Positions 4,913 through 10,914 of a stretch of 10,914 nt of DNA are shown piece after piece (position 1 is the stretch's first letter; each line of letters starts with the position of its first letter). The DNA lies in NCBI GenBank assembly GCA_934233735.1, contig CAKQGQ010000036.1, positions 1 to 10,914 on the forward strand. Reading direction: 5' to 3'. The DNA comes from an uncultured Clostridia bacterium. Its GTDB lineage: Bacteria; Bacillota; Clostridia; Peptostreptococcales; Anaerovoracaceae. The notes under the pieces are model-generated. The model did no database searches. It saw nothing but the letters and a program-made list of their open reading frames with translations, and was not told where the DNA came from. The position numbers were made by a program, and so were the translations under genes.

Positions 4913-5584
4913 TTATTTTTTTTGTTTTTCTTCTTCCTTCGGATATTCTTCAGGTCTTTTTTGGTTTGAAACCCAATGTGCAAACACTGTTTCTACGAGT
5001 TTGTCTTTGTCTTTGTTCTTGAAGCATTCGAGAAGCTGTTTGTGATCTTTGTTTACGTGCGCAAGCCACTGGAACTTATCTACTTCTTTCTGACTGAACC
5101 ACGAAGTGCGGACATATTTTTGCTGAAGGGAGAGAATCAGTTCAACAAGGTTGTTGTTTCCGCATTTGCTCAGGTATACATTGTGGAACTCCATTTGCTC
5201 GTTATGATACAGCTCATAATTCTTTCTGTTTATGGCAAGCTCCATGCCGAGGAGGATTGTCTCCATCTTTTCAAGATCATCATCTGTAATGGTATCCAGC
5301 GCAAGAACCGCAGCATAGGAATCGAGGCATGCGATGATGAAATAGTTTTCCCATACATCCTTTTTGTCCAGATGCTTTACGAAAAACCCTTTTCTGCTGG
5401 TGTTGTCGATGATCCCGTCAGCAACAAGCCTGATCAAGGCTTCTCTGATCGGCGTTCTGCTGATTCCGAAGATTTCCATGAGCTCTGTCTCTGAGAGTCT
5501 CTTTCCTGCTTCATAATTACCGATTTCAATTTCGTGAACGATATAATCATATATCTGCTCACTGGATGACTTTATTTTTAACAT
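4913..5584 (-). CDS. GntR-family regulator, FadR subfamily (FCD domain)
   Basis: A 223-aa regulator. Residues 8-70 form the GntR winged helix, with SETELMEIFGISRTPIREAL at 31-50 and the wing RKGFFV at 64-69. The rest is an all-helical FCD ligand domain with the expected histidines H134 (MEFHNVYL), H181 (KDHKQLL) and H203 (FAHW). In many FCD proteins an acidic residue four positions before the first His helps bind metal; here that position is Gln130, so the metal site may be altered. The C-terminus is a lysine/glutamate tail. The gene is divergent from the amidohydrolase-permease operon with 188 bases between starts, the usual layout of a local repressor responding to the pathway substrate. 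The ribosome site is a weak GGGGG/GGAAA. The 3' end abuts the methyltransferase remnant; no terminator was seen. Confidence 0.92.
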   Translation of the reverse strand: MLKIKSSSEQIYDYIVHEIEIGNYEAGKRLSETELMEIFGISRTPIREALIRLVADGIIDNTSRKGFFVKHLDKKDVWENYFIIACLDSYAAVLALDTITDDDLEKMETILLGMELAINRKNYELYHNEQMEFHNVYLSKCGNNNLVELILSLQQKYVRTSWFSQKEVDKFQWLAHVNKDHKQLLECFKNKDKDKLVETVFAHWVSNQKRPEEYPKEEEKQKK

Positions 5585-5603
5585 TTTCCATATCCCCCAA
5601 AAA

Positions 5604-5656
5604 GTGTAATTGAATTGTGATACTTATTTATATATCCCTCTTATTTTATATTACAC
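5604..5656. promoter_or_regulatory. Inverted repeat around the gntR promoter
   Basis: GTGTAAT (5604-5610) and ATTACAC (5650-5656) are perfect 7-bp arms 39 bases apart. The right arm starts at the edge of the gntR -10 box and runs into the spacer. It may be two half-sites or operator copies for GntR. Confidence 0.35.
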
Positions 5657-5672
5657 AGGGAACGCAAGTCAA
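5645..5672 (-). promoter_or_regulatory. Promoter for gntR
   Basis: On the minus strand TTGACT (5672-5667), 16 bases, TATAAA (5650-5645). Both boxes match consensus in 5/6 positions. It lies about 60 bases before the gntR start. Confidence 0.55.
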
Positions 5673-5704
5673 TAAAATCAGATAAAATAAATTTAGAAAA
5701 GATA

Positions 5705-5733
5705 TTGACACAAAGTATATTGTATTATAATAT
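5705..5733 (+). promoter_or_regulatory. Promoter for the amidohydrolase-permease operon
   Basis: TTGACA at 5705-5710. TATAAT (5726-5731) follows at 15 bases, or TAATAT (5728-5733) at 17 bases. The -10 sequence lies inside a pair of 15-base direct repeats (5716-5745), so it could be covered by a regulator. Confidence 0.65.
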
Positions 5734-5745
5734 ATTGTAATAAAA
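5716..5745 (+). repeat. Two tandem 15-base repeats over the operon promoter
   Basis: TATATTGTATTATAA and TATATTGTAATAAAA follow each other directly. Each holds a TTGTA half-site like those in GntR/FadR-type operators (which often contain GTATAC cores). A third partial unit may begin at 5746. The AT-rich composition means chance similarity cannot be excluded. Confidence 0.45.
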
Positions 5746-5772
5746 TATACAAATCTATTGGAGGAGGAACAG

Positions 5773-7398
5773 ATGGATACTATTTTTTTTAACGGATGTA
5801 TTTACACGATGGATACATCTGAACCGACAGCAGAAGCTGTTGCGGTTAAAGACGGAATTATTATCAGAGTAGGTTCAAACGAGGAAATACTGCCTCTAAA
5901 AAGCGAAAACACCGAGCTTATCGACCTGGAAGGAAAAATGATGCTGCCGGGATTTAACGACAGCCACTGTCATCTCCTGAGCTACGGATACAGCCTGGAA
6001 AAGGTAAATCTGTACAGTGCCGAATGCATGGATGATCTGATCAGACTTGGCAGAGAATTTCTTGAAAAACATCCGGGACTTACATGGCTGCAGGGAAGAG
6101 GTTGGAATACCGATGACTGGGAAGACACAAGATATCCAAACAGATACGATCTTGACAAGATTACAACAGATATTCCGATGTTTTACACCCGTGCTTGCGC
6201 TCATGTAATTGCAGTCAACAGCAAGGCCCTTGAGGTTATGGGTGTTACAAGAGATACAAAACAGATTCCGGGCGGAACGATTGCTTTCGATGATGACGGA
6301 GAACCGCTGGGTATCTTTACGGAAACTGCCAGAGACCTGGTGTATGATGCGCTTCCTGAACTGTCCGTTGAGGATGTTAAGAGAATGCTTGTTGCAGGCG
6401 GCAAAGATGCCTTATCATACGGAATCACGACTATGCACACAGATGATTTCGAGGCACTTCCTGTCGGTGAGTATCCAAAAGTGCTCGAAGCGTACAGACA
6501 GCTTGAGGATGCGGGTGAGCTTCCTGTAAGAATTTACGCACAGTGCCTGCTTGCGCACAAGGATCTCCTGGACGAATTCCTTTCGCACGGATATACAACA
6601 AATTATGGCTCACCAATGTGCAGAATCGGAAGTCTCAAACTTCTGATCGACGGTTCGCTCGGCGCCAAAACTGCTTTTATGAGAGATCCTTATCTCAATG
6701 ATCCGTCAACAAAAGGGATCGCAACCATGTCACAGGATGAGCTCAACGAACTTGTCCTGACAGCACAAAAAAAAGGTCTGATGGCTTCGCTTCACTCAAT
6801 CGGAGACGGTGCTATGGAAATGTCACTGAATGCCATTGAATATGCAGAAATGAACTGTCCGAGAGCTGACATGCGGCATGCGATCGTTCACTGTCAGATC
6901 AGCACAGAAGACCTGCTGAAAAAATTCAAAAAGCTCAATGTCGTCGCACACATTCAGCCTGCGTTTATCGACACTGACATGTATGTCGTGGAAGAGAGAG
7001 TCGGTAAAGAAAAAGCAAAGACTTCTTACGCGTGGAAGACCATGCATGATCTTGGAGTTCACATGGCGTTCGGCTCAGACAGCCCTGTGATCAGCTTGAG
7101 TGTCATGGAAGGTCTCTACTGCGCGGTTACAAGAAAGGATCTTGCAGGAAATCCGGAAAACGGATGGATTCCTGAACAGGCAATATCGCTTTACGACGCA
7201 GTTTATGCCTATACCATGGGCGGTGCCTATGCATCTTATGACGACGGCCGCAAGGGAAGTATCACAAAGGGAAAATATGCAGATATGGTTATCCTTGACA
7301 AAAATATCTTTGATATTCCTGTAGAAGAAATCAAAGATACCAAGGTATTAAAAACTATTGTTGATGGTAAAATTGTTTATGAAAGGGGGTCGAACTGA
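5773..7398 (+). CDS. Amidohydrolase family 3 metal-dependent hydrolase (YtcJ-like)
   Basis: A 541-aa cytoplasmic enzyme. Hallmarks of amidohydrolase_3 (PF07969) are in order: N-terminal beta segment with EAVAVKDGIIIRVG, metal motif GFNDSHCHL (H65, H67), SLKLLIDGSLGAKTA with K289 as probable carboxylated or active-site lysine, SLHSIGDGAME (H341), IVHCQ (H373) and FGSDSP (D436), then a C-terminal beta segment KGKYADMVILDKN. Relatives include N-substituted formamide deformylase and YtcJ/AepA proteins, which hydrolyse amide or N-formyl bonds; substrate cannot be read from sequence. I chose ATG 5773 because the alternative TTG at 5758 would translate the ribosome site GGAGGAGG. The next gene overlaps by one base, so transport and hydrolysis are coupled. 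Arginine is mostly AGA, unlike CGC-richer PNP and traX. Confidence 0.94.
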   Translation: MDTIFFNGCIYTMDTSEPTAEAVAVKDGIIIRVGSNEEILPLKSENTELIDLEGKMMLPGFNDSHCHLLSYGYSLEKVNLYSAECMDDLIRLGREFLEKHPGLTWLQGRGWNTDDWEDTRYPNRYDLDKITTDIPMFYTRACAHVIAVNSKALEVMGVTRDTKQIPGGTIAFDDDGEPLGIFTETARDLVYDALPELSVEDVKRMLVAGGKDALSYGITTMHTDDFEALPVGEYPKVLEAYRQLEDAGELPVRIYAQCLLAHKDLLDEFLSHGYTTNYGSPMCRIGSLKLLIDGSLGAKTAFMRDPYLNDPSTKGIATMSQDELNELVLTAQKKGLMASLHSIGDGAMEMSLNAIEYAEMNCPRADMRHAIVHCQISTEDLLKKFKKLNVVAHIQPAFIDTDMYVVEERVGKEKAKTSYAWKTMHDLGVHMAFGSDSPVISLSVMEGLYCAVTRKDLAGNPENGWIPEQAISLYDAVYAYTMGGAYASYDDGRKGSITKGKYADMVILDKNIFDIPVEEIKDTKVLKTIVDGKIVYERGSN

Positions 7399-8774
7399 TG
7401 AGCAACAAAACAACAGAAACATCAAAGGCCGGATTCAAACAGGAAATAGGCTTGTTTGGCGGCGTCAGCATGCTGGGAAGCATCATGATCGGCGGCGGAA
7501 TCTTCTATCTTGGCTCATATGTGCTTCAGCGTACAGATTTCAGCATGGGGCTGTCGCTTCTTTGCTGGGTGATCGGTGGTATTATCACGATGCTTGGCGG
7601 TCTTTGCTTTGCTGAGATGGGCGCTATGCTTCCGAAGGCGGGCGGAATGACCGTTTATCTGAATACTGCTTTTCATCCGCTTGTTGGCTTCTTGAACGGA
7701 TTTAACAGCTGGCTCTTAAGCGGTGCAGGTTCACTGGCAGCAGGCGCACTCGCGTTTTCCGCAATATTCGGTCTGACGGGAACAACCGGAAAGCTGGTAG
7801 CTTCAGCGCTTATGATTGTGTTTACCGCGTATAACATGCTTGGCATAAAGGCCGGTTCGATGTTCCAGAATTTCACCATGGTGGCAAAACTGATACCGAT
7901 TGCGATCATCATGATTTCGGCGTTCCTTATGGGCGACGTTTCTCCTGATCTGACAATCTTACCGGAAGGAACAAGCTTTGATTTTTCGAGCTTCATAAGA
8001 ATGACTGCGTTTGCGACTTTAGCAACACTCTGGGCATACGAAGGCTGGATTAACCTGAATACCGTATCCGAAGAAATGAAAAATCCAAAGAGAAATCTTC
8101 CGCTTTCCCTTATCATCGCGATCGGCGGAATCACATTGCTGTATGTGCTCTTTAACTATGCGATTTACAGAGTAATCCCTGCTGACGAAGTTCGTTCACT
8201 GATTGATAGCGAAAACTTCTATCTCGGTACCGAAGTCGCTAAGAGACTGCTCGGCGGATTCGGCGGCGTTATCGTAATCATCGGCATGACAATCTCACAG
8301 CTCGGTTCCACCAACGGTATGGCTATCGCATTTCCTCGTACATACTATGCAATGGCTGCAGAAGGACATTTCTTCAAATCGTTTGCAAAACTGCATCCGA
8401 AATACCGCGTACCTACAGTTCCAATTCTGTGCCAGTGCGTGATTACAATCGTGCTGATTTGGCTGAGAGACTTGAACCAGCTGACATCGCTCGTAGTATT
8501 CAGCAATATGCTGTTTAACGTCATGGTTATTATTGCAGTACCTGTACTGAGAAAGAAAATGCCGGATGCCGAAAGACCTTACAGAGTATGGGGAGGCATG
8601 CCTACCGTATATGTAACCATTGCAATCTTCTTCCTGATGATGCTCAACACACTCTTCGAGGATCCGCTGACTTGCGTTATCGGACTTGCAGTACCTGCTG
8701 TAGGAATCCTGGTATACTTACTGTTTGACAGAAAGCTGAAAAAAGAAAGAGCACAGGCAGACAACGCAGAATAA
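7398..8774 (+). CDS. APC-superfamily amino acid/amine permease
   Basis: A 458-aa membrane transporter with about 12 hydrophobic segments. The unwound helix-1 motif GGGIF (about 32-36) that binds the substrate amino group is present, as is FAEMGAMLPKAGGMTVYL (about 71-88), the conserved loop after helix 2 of APC/LAT-type permeases. A cytoplasmic loop WAYEGWINLNTVSEEMKNPKRNLP, quoted here in part (EEMKNPKRNLP), is typical of LAT-like exchangers. The ATG overlaps the TGA of the amidohydrolase gene (ATGA type overlap at 7396-7400) and AGGGGG lies before it. It probably supplies the hydrolase with its substrate, or exchanges substrate for product. The C-terminus is a charged KKERAQADNAE tail. A strong terminator follows at 8871. 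Confidence 0.94.
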   Translation: MSNKTTETSKAGFKQEIGLFGGVSMLGSIMIGGGIFYLGSYVLQRTDFSMGLSLLCWVIGGIITMLGGLCFAEMGAMLPKAGGMTVYLNTAFHPLVGFLNGFNSWLLSGAGSLAAGALAFSAIFGLTGTTGKLVASALMIVFTAYNMLGIKAGSMFQNFTMVAKLIPIAIIMISAFLMGDVSPDLTILPEGTSFDFSSFIRMTAFATLATLWAYEGWINLNTVSEEMKNPKRNLPLSLIIAIGGITLLYVLFNYAIYRVIPADEVRSLIDSENFYLGTEVAKRLLGGFGGVIVIIGMTISQLGSTNGMAIAFPRTYYAMAAEGHFFKSFAKLHPKYRVPTVPILCQCVITIVLIWLRDLNQLTSLVVFSNMLFNVMVIIAVPVLRKKMPDAERPYRVWGGMPTVYVTIAIFFLMMLNTLFEDPLTCVIGLAVPAVGILVYLLFDRKLKKERAQADNAE

Positions 8775-8808
8775 GAAGACAGAAATAAACAAGGTGCTTT
8801 TATCGTGA

Positions 8809-8831
8809 GAAATATCGCTGTGCGATATTTC
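8809..8831 (+). promoter_or_regulatory. Perfect 9-bp hairpin after the permease gene
   Basis: GAAATATCG (8809-8817) and CGATATTTC (8823-8831) with a 5-base loop. No T-run follows, so it is not a terminator by itself; it may stabilise the mRNA 3' end. Confidence 0.6.
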
Positions 8832-8849
8832 CATACATAACATACATAA
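8832..8849 (+). repeat. Tandem CATACATAA x2
   Basis: Two exact 9-base copies directly after the 8809-8831 hairpin and before the terminator. Function unknown. Confidence 0.7.
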
Positions 8850-8870
8850 TAAGAAAGCGTAAGCTCATGA

Positions 8871-8900
8871 AGCGGGTGAGAAAAATCTTACCCGCTTTTT
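8871..8900 (+). terminator. Rho-independent terminator of the catabolic operon
   Basis: AGCGGGTGAGA (8871-8881) pairs with TCTTACCCGCT (8886-8896) over 11 bp including one G-T pair, with an AAAA loop and a run of five T. This is the strongest terminator in the window and probably marks the functional right end of the cassette. Confidence 0.9.
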
Positions 8901-8967
8901 GTTATGTGCGCTCTGTCTCTGCACCCGCGGTCTGTGCGCTGTTTGAGACATTCTTACCCCATCTCCT

Positions 8968-8992
8968 CATTCTTTGAATTACTGCGCCCAGC
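8968..8992 (-). pseudogene. 3'-end remnant of a second purine nucleoside phosphorylase gene
   Basis: These 25 bases match 53-77, the last codons of the PNP gene (LGAVIQRM), at 24 of 25 positions. A looser match continues a little to the left (AGGAGGTGAGG against AGGAGATGGGG) after loss of two bases, which removes the stop codon. The rest of the gene is absent. As in the left block, it lies on the same strand downstream of a copy of the unknown gene. Confidence 0.75.
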
Positions 8993-9067
8993 CGGCGGCA
9001 CATCTGGCATGCCTTCGGTTACTATGACTACGGCAAGGAGTCGGAGTCATGGATATTGCAGCTGTCA
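8993..9067. other. Unassigned fragment between PNP remnant and copy B
   Basis: The plus strand reads WHAFGYYDYGKESESW with no stop from about 8995 to 9060, which looks like coding sequence of a lost gene, but it has no start and no family was recognised. Nothing similar separates copy A from PNP (872-1028). Confidence 0.3.
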
Positions 9068-9442
9068 TTATTCCAATCTTTCACGGACAAAATGTGCCTG
9101 TATCTGGCTTTCCGTAACCAAAACAGACTCCTGATGAAAGAAGGCGCATAAGTCTTTGGCAATATCATTTACAATGGCCTTTTCAACATCGATCAGGGTA
9201 ACCACCAGACTTGTTTCTCTGGCATATTCTCCGTTTTCATAAATGTACCCTCCTTCCTGTACATTGAAAGAAAAAGGCACTCTATACGAGTAGCATACAT
9301 TGCGAAGCACCCTGATATATTTCTCATTTTCGAAGAGCTGTGTGTTCGTGTTTAAATCATTCAGCCCGATATAGATTTTTGATTCGATTATGCTTGATTG
9401 CCGCTCCTGGTTTCCGTGCATCTGCACATTTTTAGCAATCAT
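9068..9442 (-). CDS. Small protein of unknown function, copy B
   Basis: Paralogue of the 107-aa protein at 1029-1352. By eye about 45 of 324 bases and 11 of 107 residues differ, and most base changes are silent or conservative (V/I, V/L, S/N). All conserved-looking stretches (KIYIGLND, RETSLVVTLIDVEKA, QESVLVTES) are kept. The start is odd: the ATG of copy A is ATA here. The frame runs on upstream to ATG codons at 9442 (MIAKNVQ) and at 9421 (MHGNQ), neither with a ribosome site; an AGGAG lies just before the old start. The true start is therefore uncertain, and the gene may be poorly translated or freshly inactivated. No tetR gene or promoter was found upstream. Confidence 0.65.
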   Translation of the reverse strand: MIAKNVQMHGNQERQSSIIESKIYIGLNDLNTNTQLFENEKYIRVLRNVCYSYRVPFSFNVQEGGYIYENGEYARETSLVVTLIDVEKAIVNDIAKDLCAFFHQESVLVTESQIQAHFVRERLE

Positions 9443-9528
9443 ATTTTATCATGAAGCGGCATTGATTTCTATAAATGTCGTCAATAAATCAAAAAATAGT
9501 ATCTCTTTCTTTTTCGACACAGCAAAAG
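9443..9528. other. AT-rich intergenic spacer
   Basis: Between copy B and the bidirectional terminator. A TTGACG (minus strand) is present, but no -10 box at suitable spacing, so no promoter is called for copy B. Confidence 0.4.
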
Positions 9529-9580
9529 CCCCGGAGGAGCACTACAATACACGGTTTTGCGTTGTAGAGCCTCTTCGGGG
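9529..9580. terminator. Long hairpin terminator after the surface-protein gene
   Basis: A 19-base arm (9529-9547, beginning CCCCGGAGG and ending ACTACAA) pairs with 9562-9580 with two mismatches and two G-T pairs, loop of 14 bases. On the minus strand it is followed by CTTTTGC and on the plus strand by ATATCTTTTATTT, so it could work both ways. It begins 11 bases after the stop of the surface-protein gene. Confidence 0.75.
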
Positions 9581-9591
9581 ATATCTTTTAT

Positions 9592-10914
9592 TTATTTTGT
9601 CCAGACTCTTACTCCGAAGTGGCACTGTTTGAGTAATGTTTCGGCAATCGTTTTGCCCTCCCGATCAAGAATCTGCAGCTTCGCTTTATAATAGTATTTC
9701 GTGTTTGCTTCTCCATCGGTGTTGAGATAAGCCCCGGTTGTTTTTGTAAGCCTTGCGGCATAGCCGGATTTTTTTGATTCTGATCTGTAAAATTTGTATT
9801 TTACGGTATATCCGGCTTCTTTTACTTCCTGCAGCAAGCTTTTGAGTGCAGCATCCTGCTTGACAACTGCCTTGATATTTTTCTTAGGTGTTTTGCTTGT
9901 TCTGACAGTCAGCTTCAGATTGCCGGCGGTTGTTTTGATTGCCTTATCGATTTGCGCTTTTGTCGGTGGAACCCTGGAGAAAGTGACCTCCACCTTGTCT
10001 CCGGTCTTAAGTCCTTTGACCTTATGATCGGAAACCTTGACTTCCTTTCCGTTGACCAGCACCTTCTCAATCTGCATGCCTGCGTCCGGTGTGATTAACA
10101 AGGTACTGCCATGGTCCGTAAGATCGGTCTTGCCGCCCTCGCCGGTTATGATCTCCGGCTTCTGCACCGGAACATAAGAACCGCCGGAAGACTTTTTCGT
10201 GAAAGGTATTGTTTGCGTATGGGTTGCAGTATCTGCTGTAATGGTAATCTCCTTTGAAACAGAATTGTAGCCATCTGCTGTAGCTGTAACTGTATACGTT
10301 CCCGCTTCCAAATCAACAGGGTTTGCTACTTCCTGACCATTCACTTTAATGACTACATTCGCCAATTCAGCAGGTGTTACGACAAAAGAAACTGTATACT
10401 TAGGTGCAGGCAAAAGGGGCGTTCCATTAGAATTAAATCGATAATTGCCACCGGCAGCAGTGATTTCATTAAAGAAATCCTTCGTTTTCATAAAGTCAAG
10501 GGTCTTTTCTGTTCCAGCATCCTGATACTTAAAGCAAGCCAGGACATTTTCAGTTTCCATGAAATAATTGTTTTCAAAAACAGGTGTATCGGAAGAAACA
10601 CCGCCTGCAATACCGCCTAAACGCTTATAAGGTGTAGTGGCAGTATATTGAGATAGATCCATTTCACCAGCGAAATAACAATGTCTGATTTCTGTACCTG
10701 CACCAACTGTGCCTGCAATGCCGCCGAAATCCGTATTGCCATAGCCAAGAGGAACCATTTTCCCGGTGGAATAACAATTGATAATCTTTGAGTTTTGAAA
10801 CAACTGCCCAACAATTCCGCCGGTATGGGGTGTCCAAGAGGTCATATCGCCTGTATTGGCGCAATACTGTACGGTACTGTTGTCAGCAACACCTACGATA
10901 CCGCCCATCTGCAA
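9592..10914 (-). CDS. C-terminal part of a GLUG-repeat surface protein (partial)
   Basis: The last 440 residues; the frame is open at the window edge and the first codon (TTG) is internal. Four GLUG-type repeats (PF07581) begin with GGIVG or GGIAG near residues 4, 32, 64 and 100 and carry an N-C-Y-S-T-G style second half. A beta-sandwich PEGA/carboxypeptidase-regulatory-like domain follows (about 172-238, with VKVNGQEV-like VIKVNGQEV and AGTYTVTATADGY). Then a serine/glycine linker with YVPVQKPEI, a second small domain (about 258-313, ITPDAGMQIEKVLVNGKEV), and a C-terminal basic domain (about 317-440) ending QCHFGVRVWTK. There is no LPXTG motif or terminal membrane helix, so the last domain may attach the protein to the wall. 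Such proteins are secreted adhesins or wall proteins of clostridia. A terminator follows. Confidence 0.88.
   Translation of the reverse strand: MQMGGIVGVADNSTVQYCANTGDMTSWTPHTGGIVGQLFQNSKIINCYSTGKMVPLGYGNTDFGGIAGTVGAGTEIRHCYFAGEMDLSQYTATTPYKRLGGIAGGVSSDTPVFENNYFMETENVLACFKYQDAGTEKTLDFMKTKDFFNEITAAGGNYRFNSNGTPLLPAPKYTVSFVVTPAELANVVIKVNGQEVANPVDLEAGTYTVTATADGYNSVSKEITITADTATHTQTIPFTKKSSGGSYVPVQKPEIITGEGGKTDLTDHGSTLLITPDAGMQIEKVLVNGKEVKVSDHKVKGLKTGDKVEVTFSRVPPTKAQIDKAIKTTAGNLKLTVRTSKTPKKNIKAVVKQDAALKSLLQEVKEAGYTVKYKFYRSESKKSGYAARLTKTTGAYLNTDGEANTKYYYKAKLQILDREGKTIAETLLKQCHFGVRVWTK

Noticed and set aside
5758..5772. TTG start of the amidohydrolase five codons upstream
   Set aside because: Those codons are the GGAGGAGG ribosome site itself.
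8870..8960. 28-codon minus-strand frame MSQTAHRPRV
   Set aside because: It reads through the strong terminator hairpin and has arginine-rich, low-information sequence.
8904..9134. 76-aa plus-strand frame across the operon 3' end and copy B
   Set aside because: It is a chance frame over the PNP scar and the antisense of copy B; the same residues appear antisense to copy A (937-1203).
1..10914. CRISPR array, tRNA, rRNA, transposase or integrase
   Set aside because: Looked for on both strands; no regularly spaced repeats, no cloverleaf or rRNA-like stretch, and no recombinase motifs were found.

Overview
The window looks like a piece of a low-to-mid GC Bacillota chromosome, most likely an anaerobic Clostridia/Eubacteriales member. 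The clues are consensus AGGAGG-type ribosome sites, a TraX-family membrane protein, a remnant of a flavodoxin/ferredoxin fusion typical of clostridia, and a GLUG-repeat surface protein with a clostridial-style C-terminus. This is inference from sequence character; there is no rRNA or tRNA here to confirm it.

Left block (1-2401, minus strand): the start of an unidentified gene, a purine nucleoside phosphorylase, a ~107-aa protein of unknown function, and a TetR-family regulator. The TetR gene has a near-consensus promoter overlapped by a palindrome. Upstream is a 57-aa membrane peptide whose leader contains a perfect 14-nt complement of its own start-codon region.

Middle block (2471-4900): a zone of gene decay around one intact gene, traX. 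It holds a flavodoxin/ferredoxin pseudogene with a large internal deletion, a PadR-type regulator that loses its normal C-terminus and runs into an unrelated membrane-protein tail, and the first ~50 codons of a SAM-dependent methyltransferase. The methyltransferase remnant keeps a strong promoter, a structured leader and a ribosome site.

Catabolic cassette (4913-8900): a divergent GntR/FCD regulator (minus) faces a two-gene operon (plus) of a family-3 amidohydrolase and an APC-type amino-acid/amine permease. The two coding frames overlap by one base and a strong terminator follows. The simplest reading is that the permease imports an N-acylated or amide-type compound, the hydrolase cleaves it, and the regulator senses it. 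The cassette starts exactly where the methyltransferase gene is cut, and it prefers AGA arginine codons, so it probably arrived by insertion.

Right block (8950-10914): a 25-bp remnant of the nucleoside phosphorylase 3' end, then a second copy of the ~107-aa unknown gene (about 86% nucleotide and 90% protein identity by eye) without its original start codon. A bidirectional hairpin terminator and the C-terminal 440 residues of a large GLUG-repeat surface protein follow. The two copies of the unknown gene, in the same orientation and each preceding PNP sequence, suggest an old duplication or a recombination scar spanning the window.
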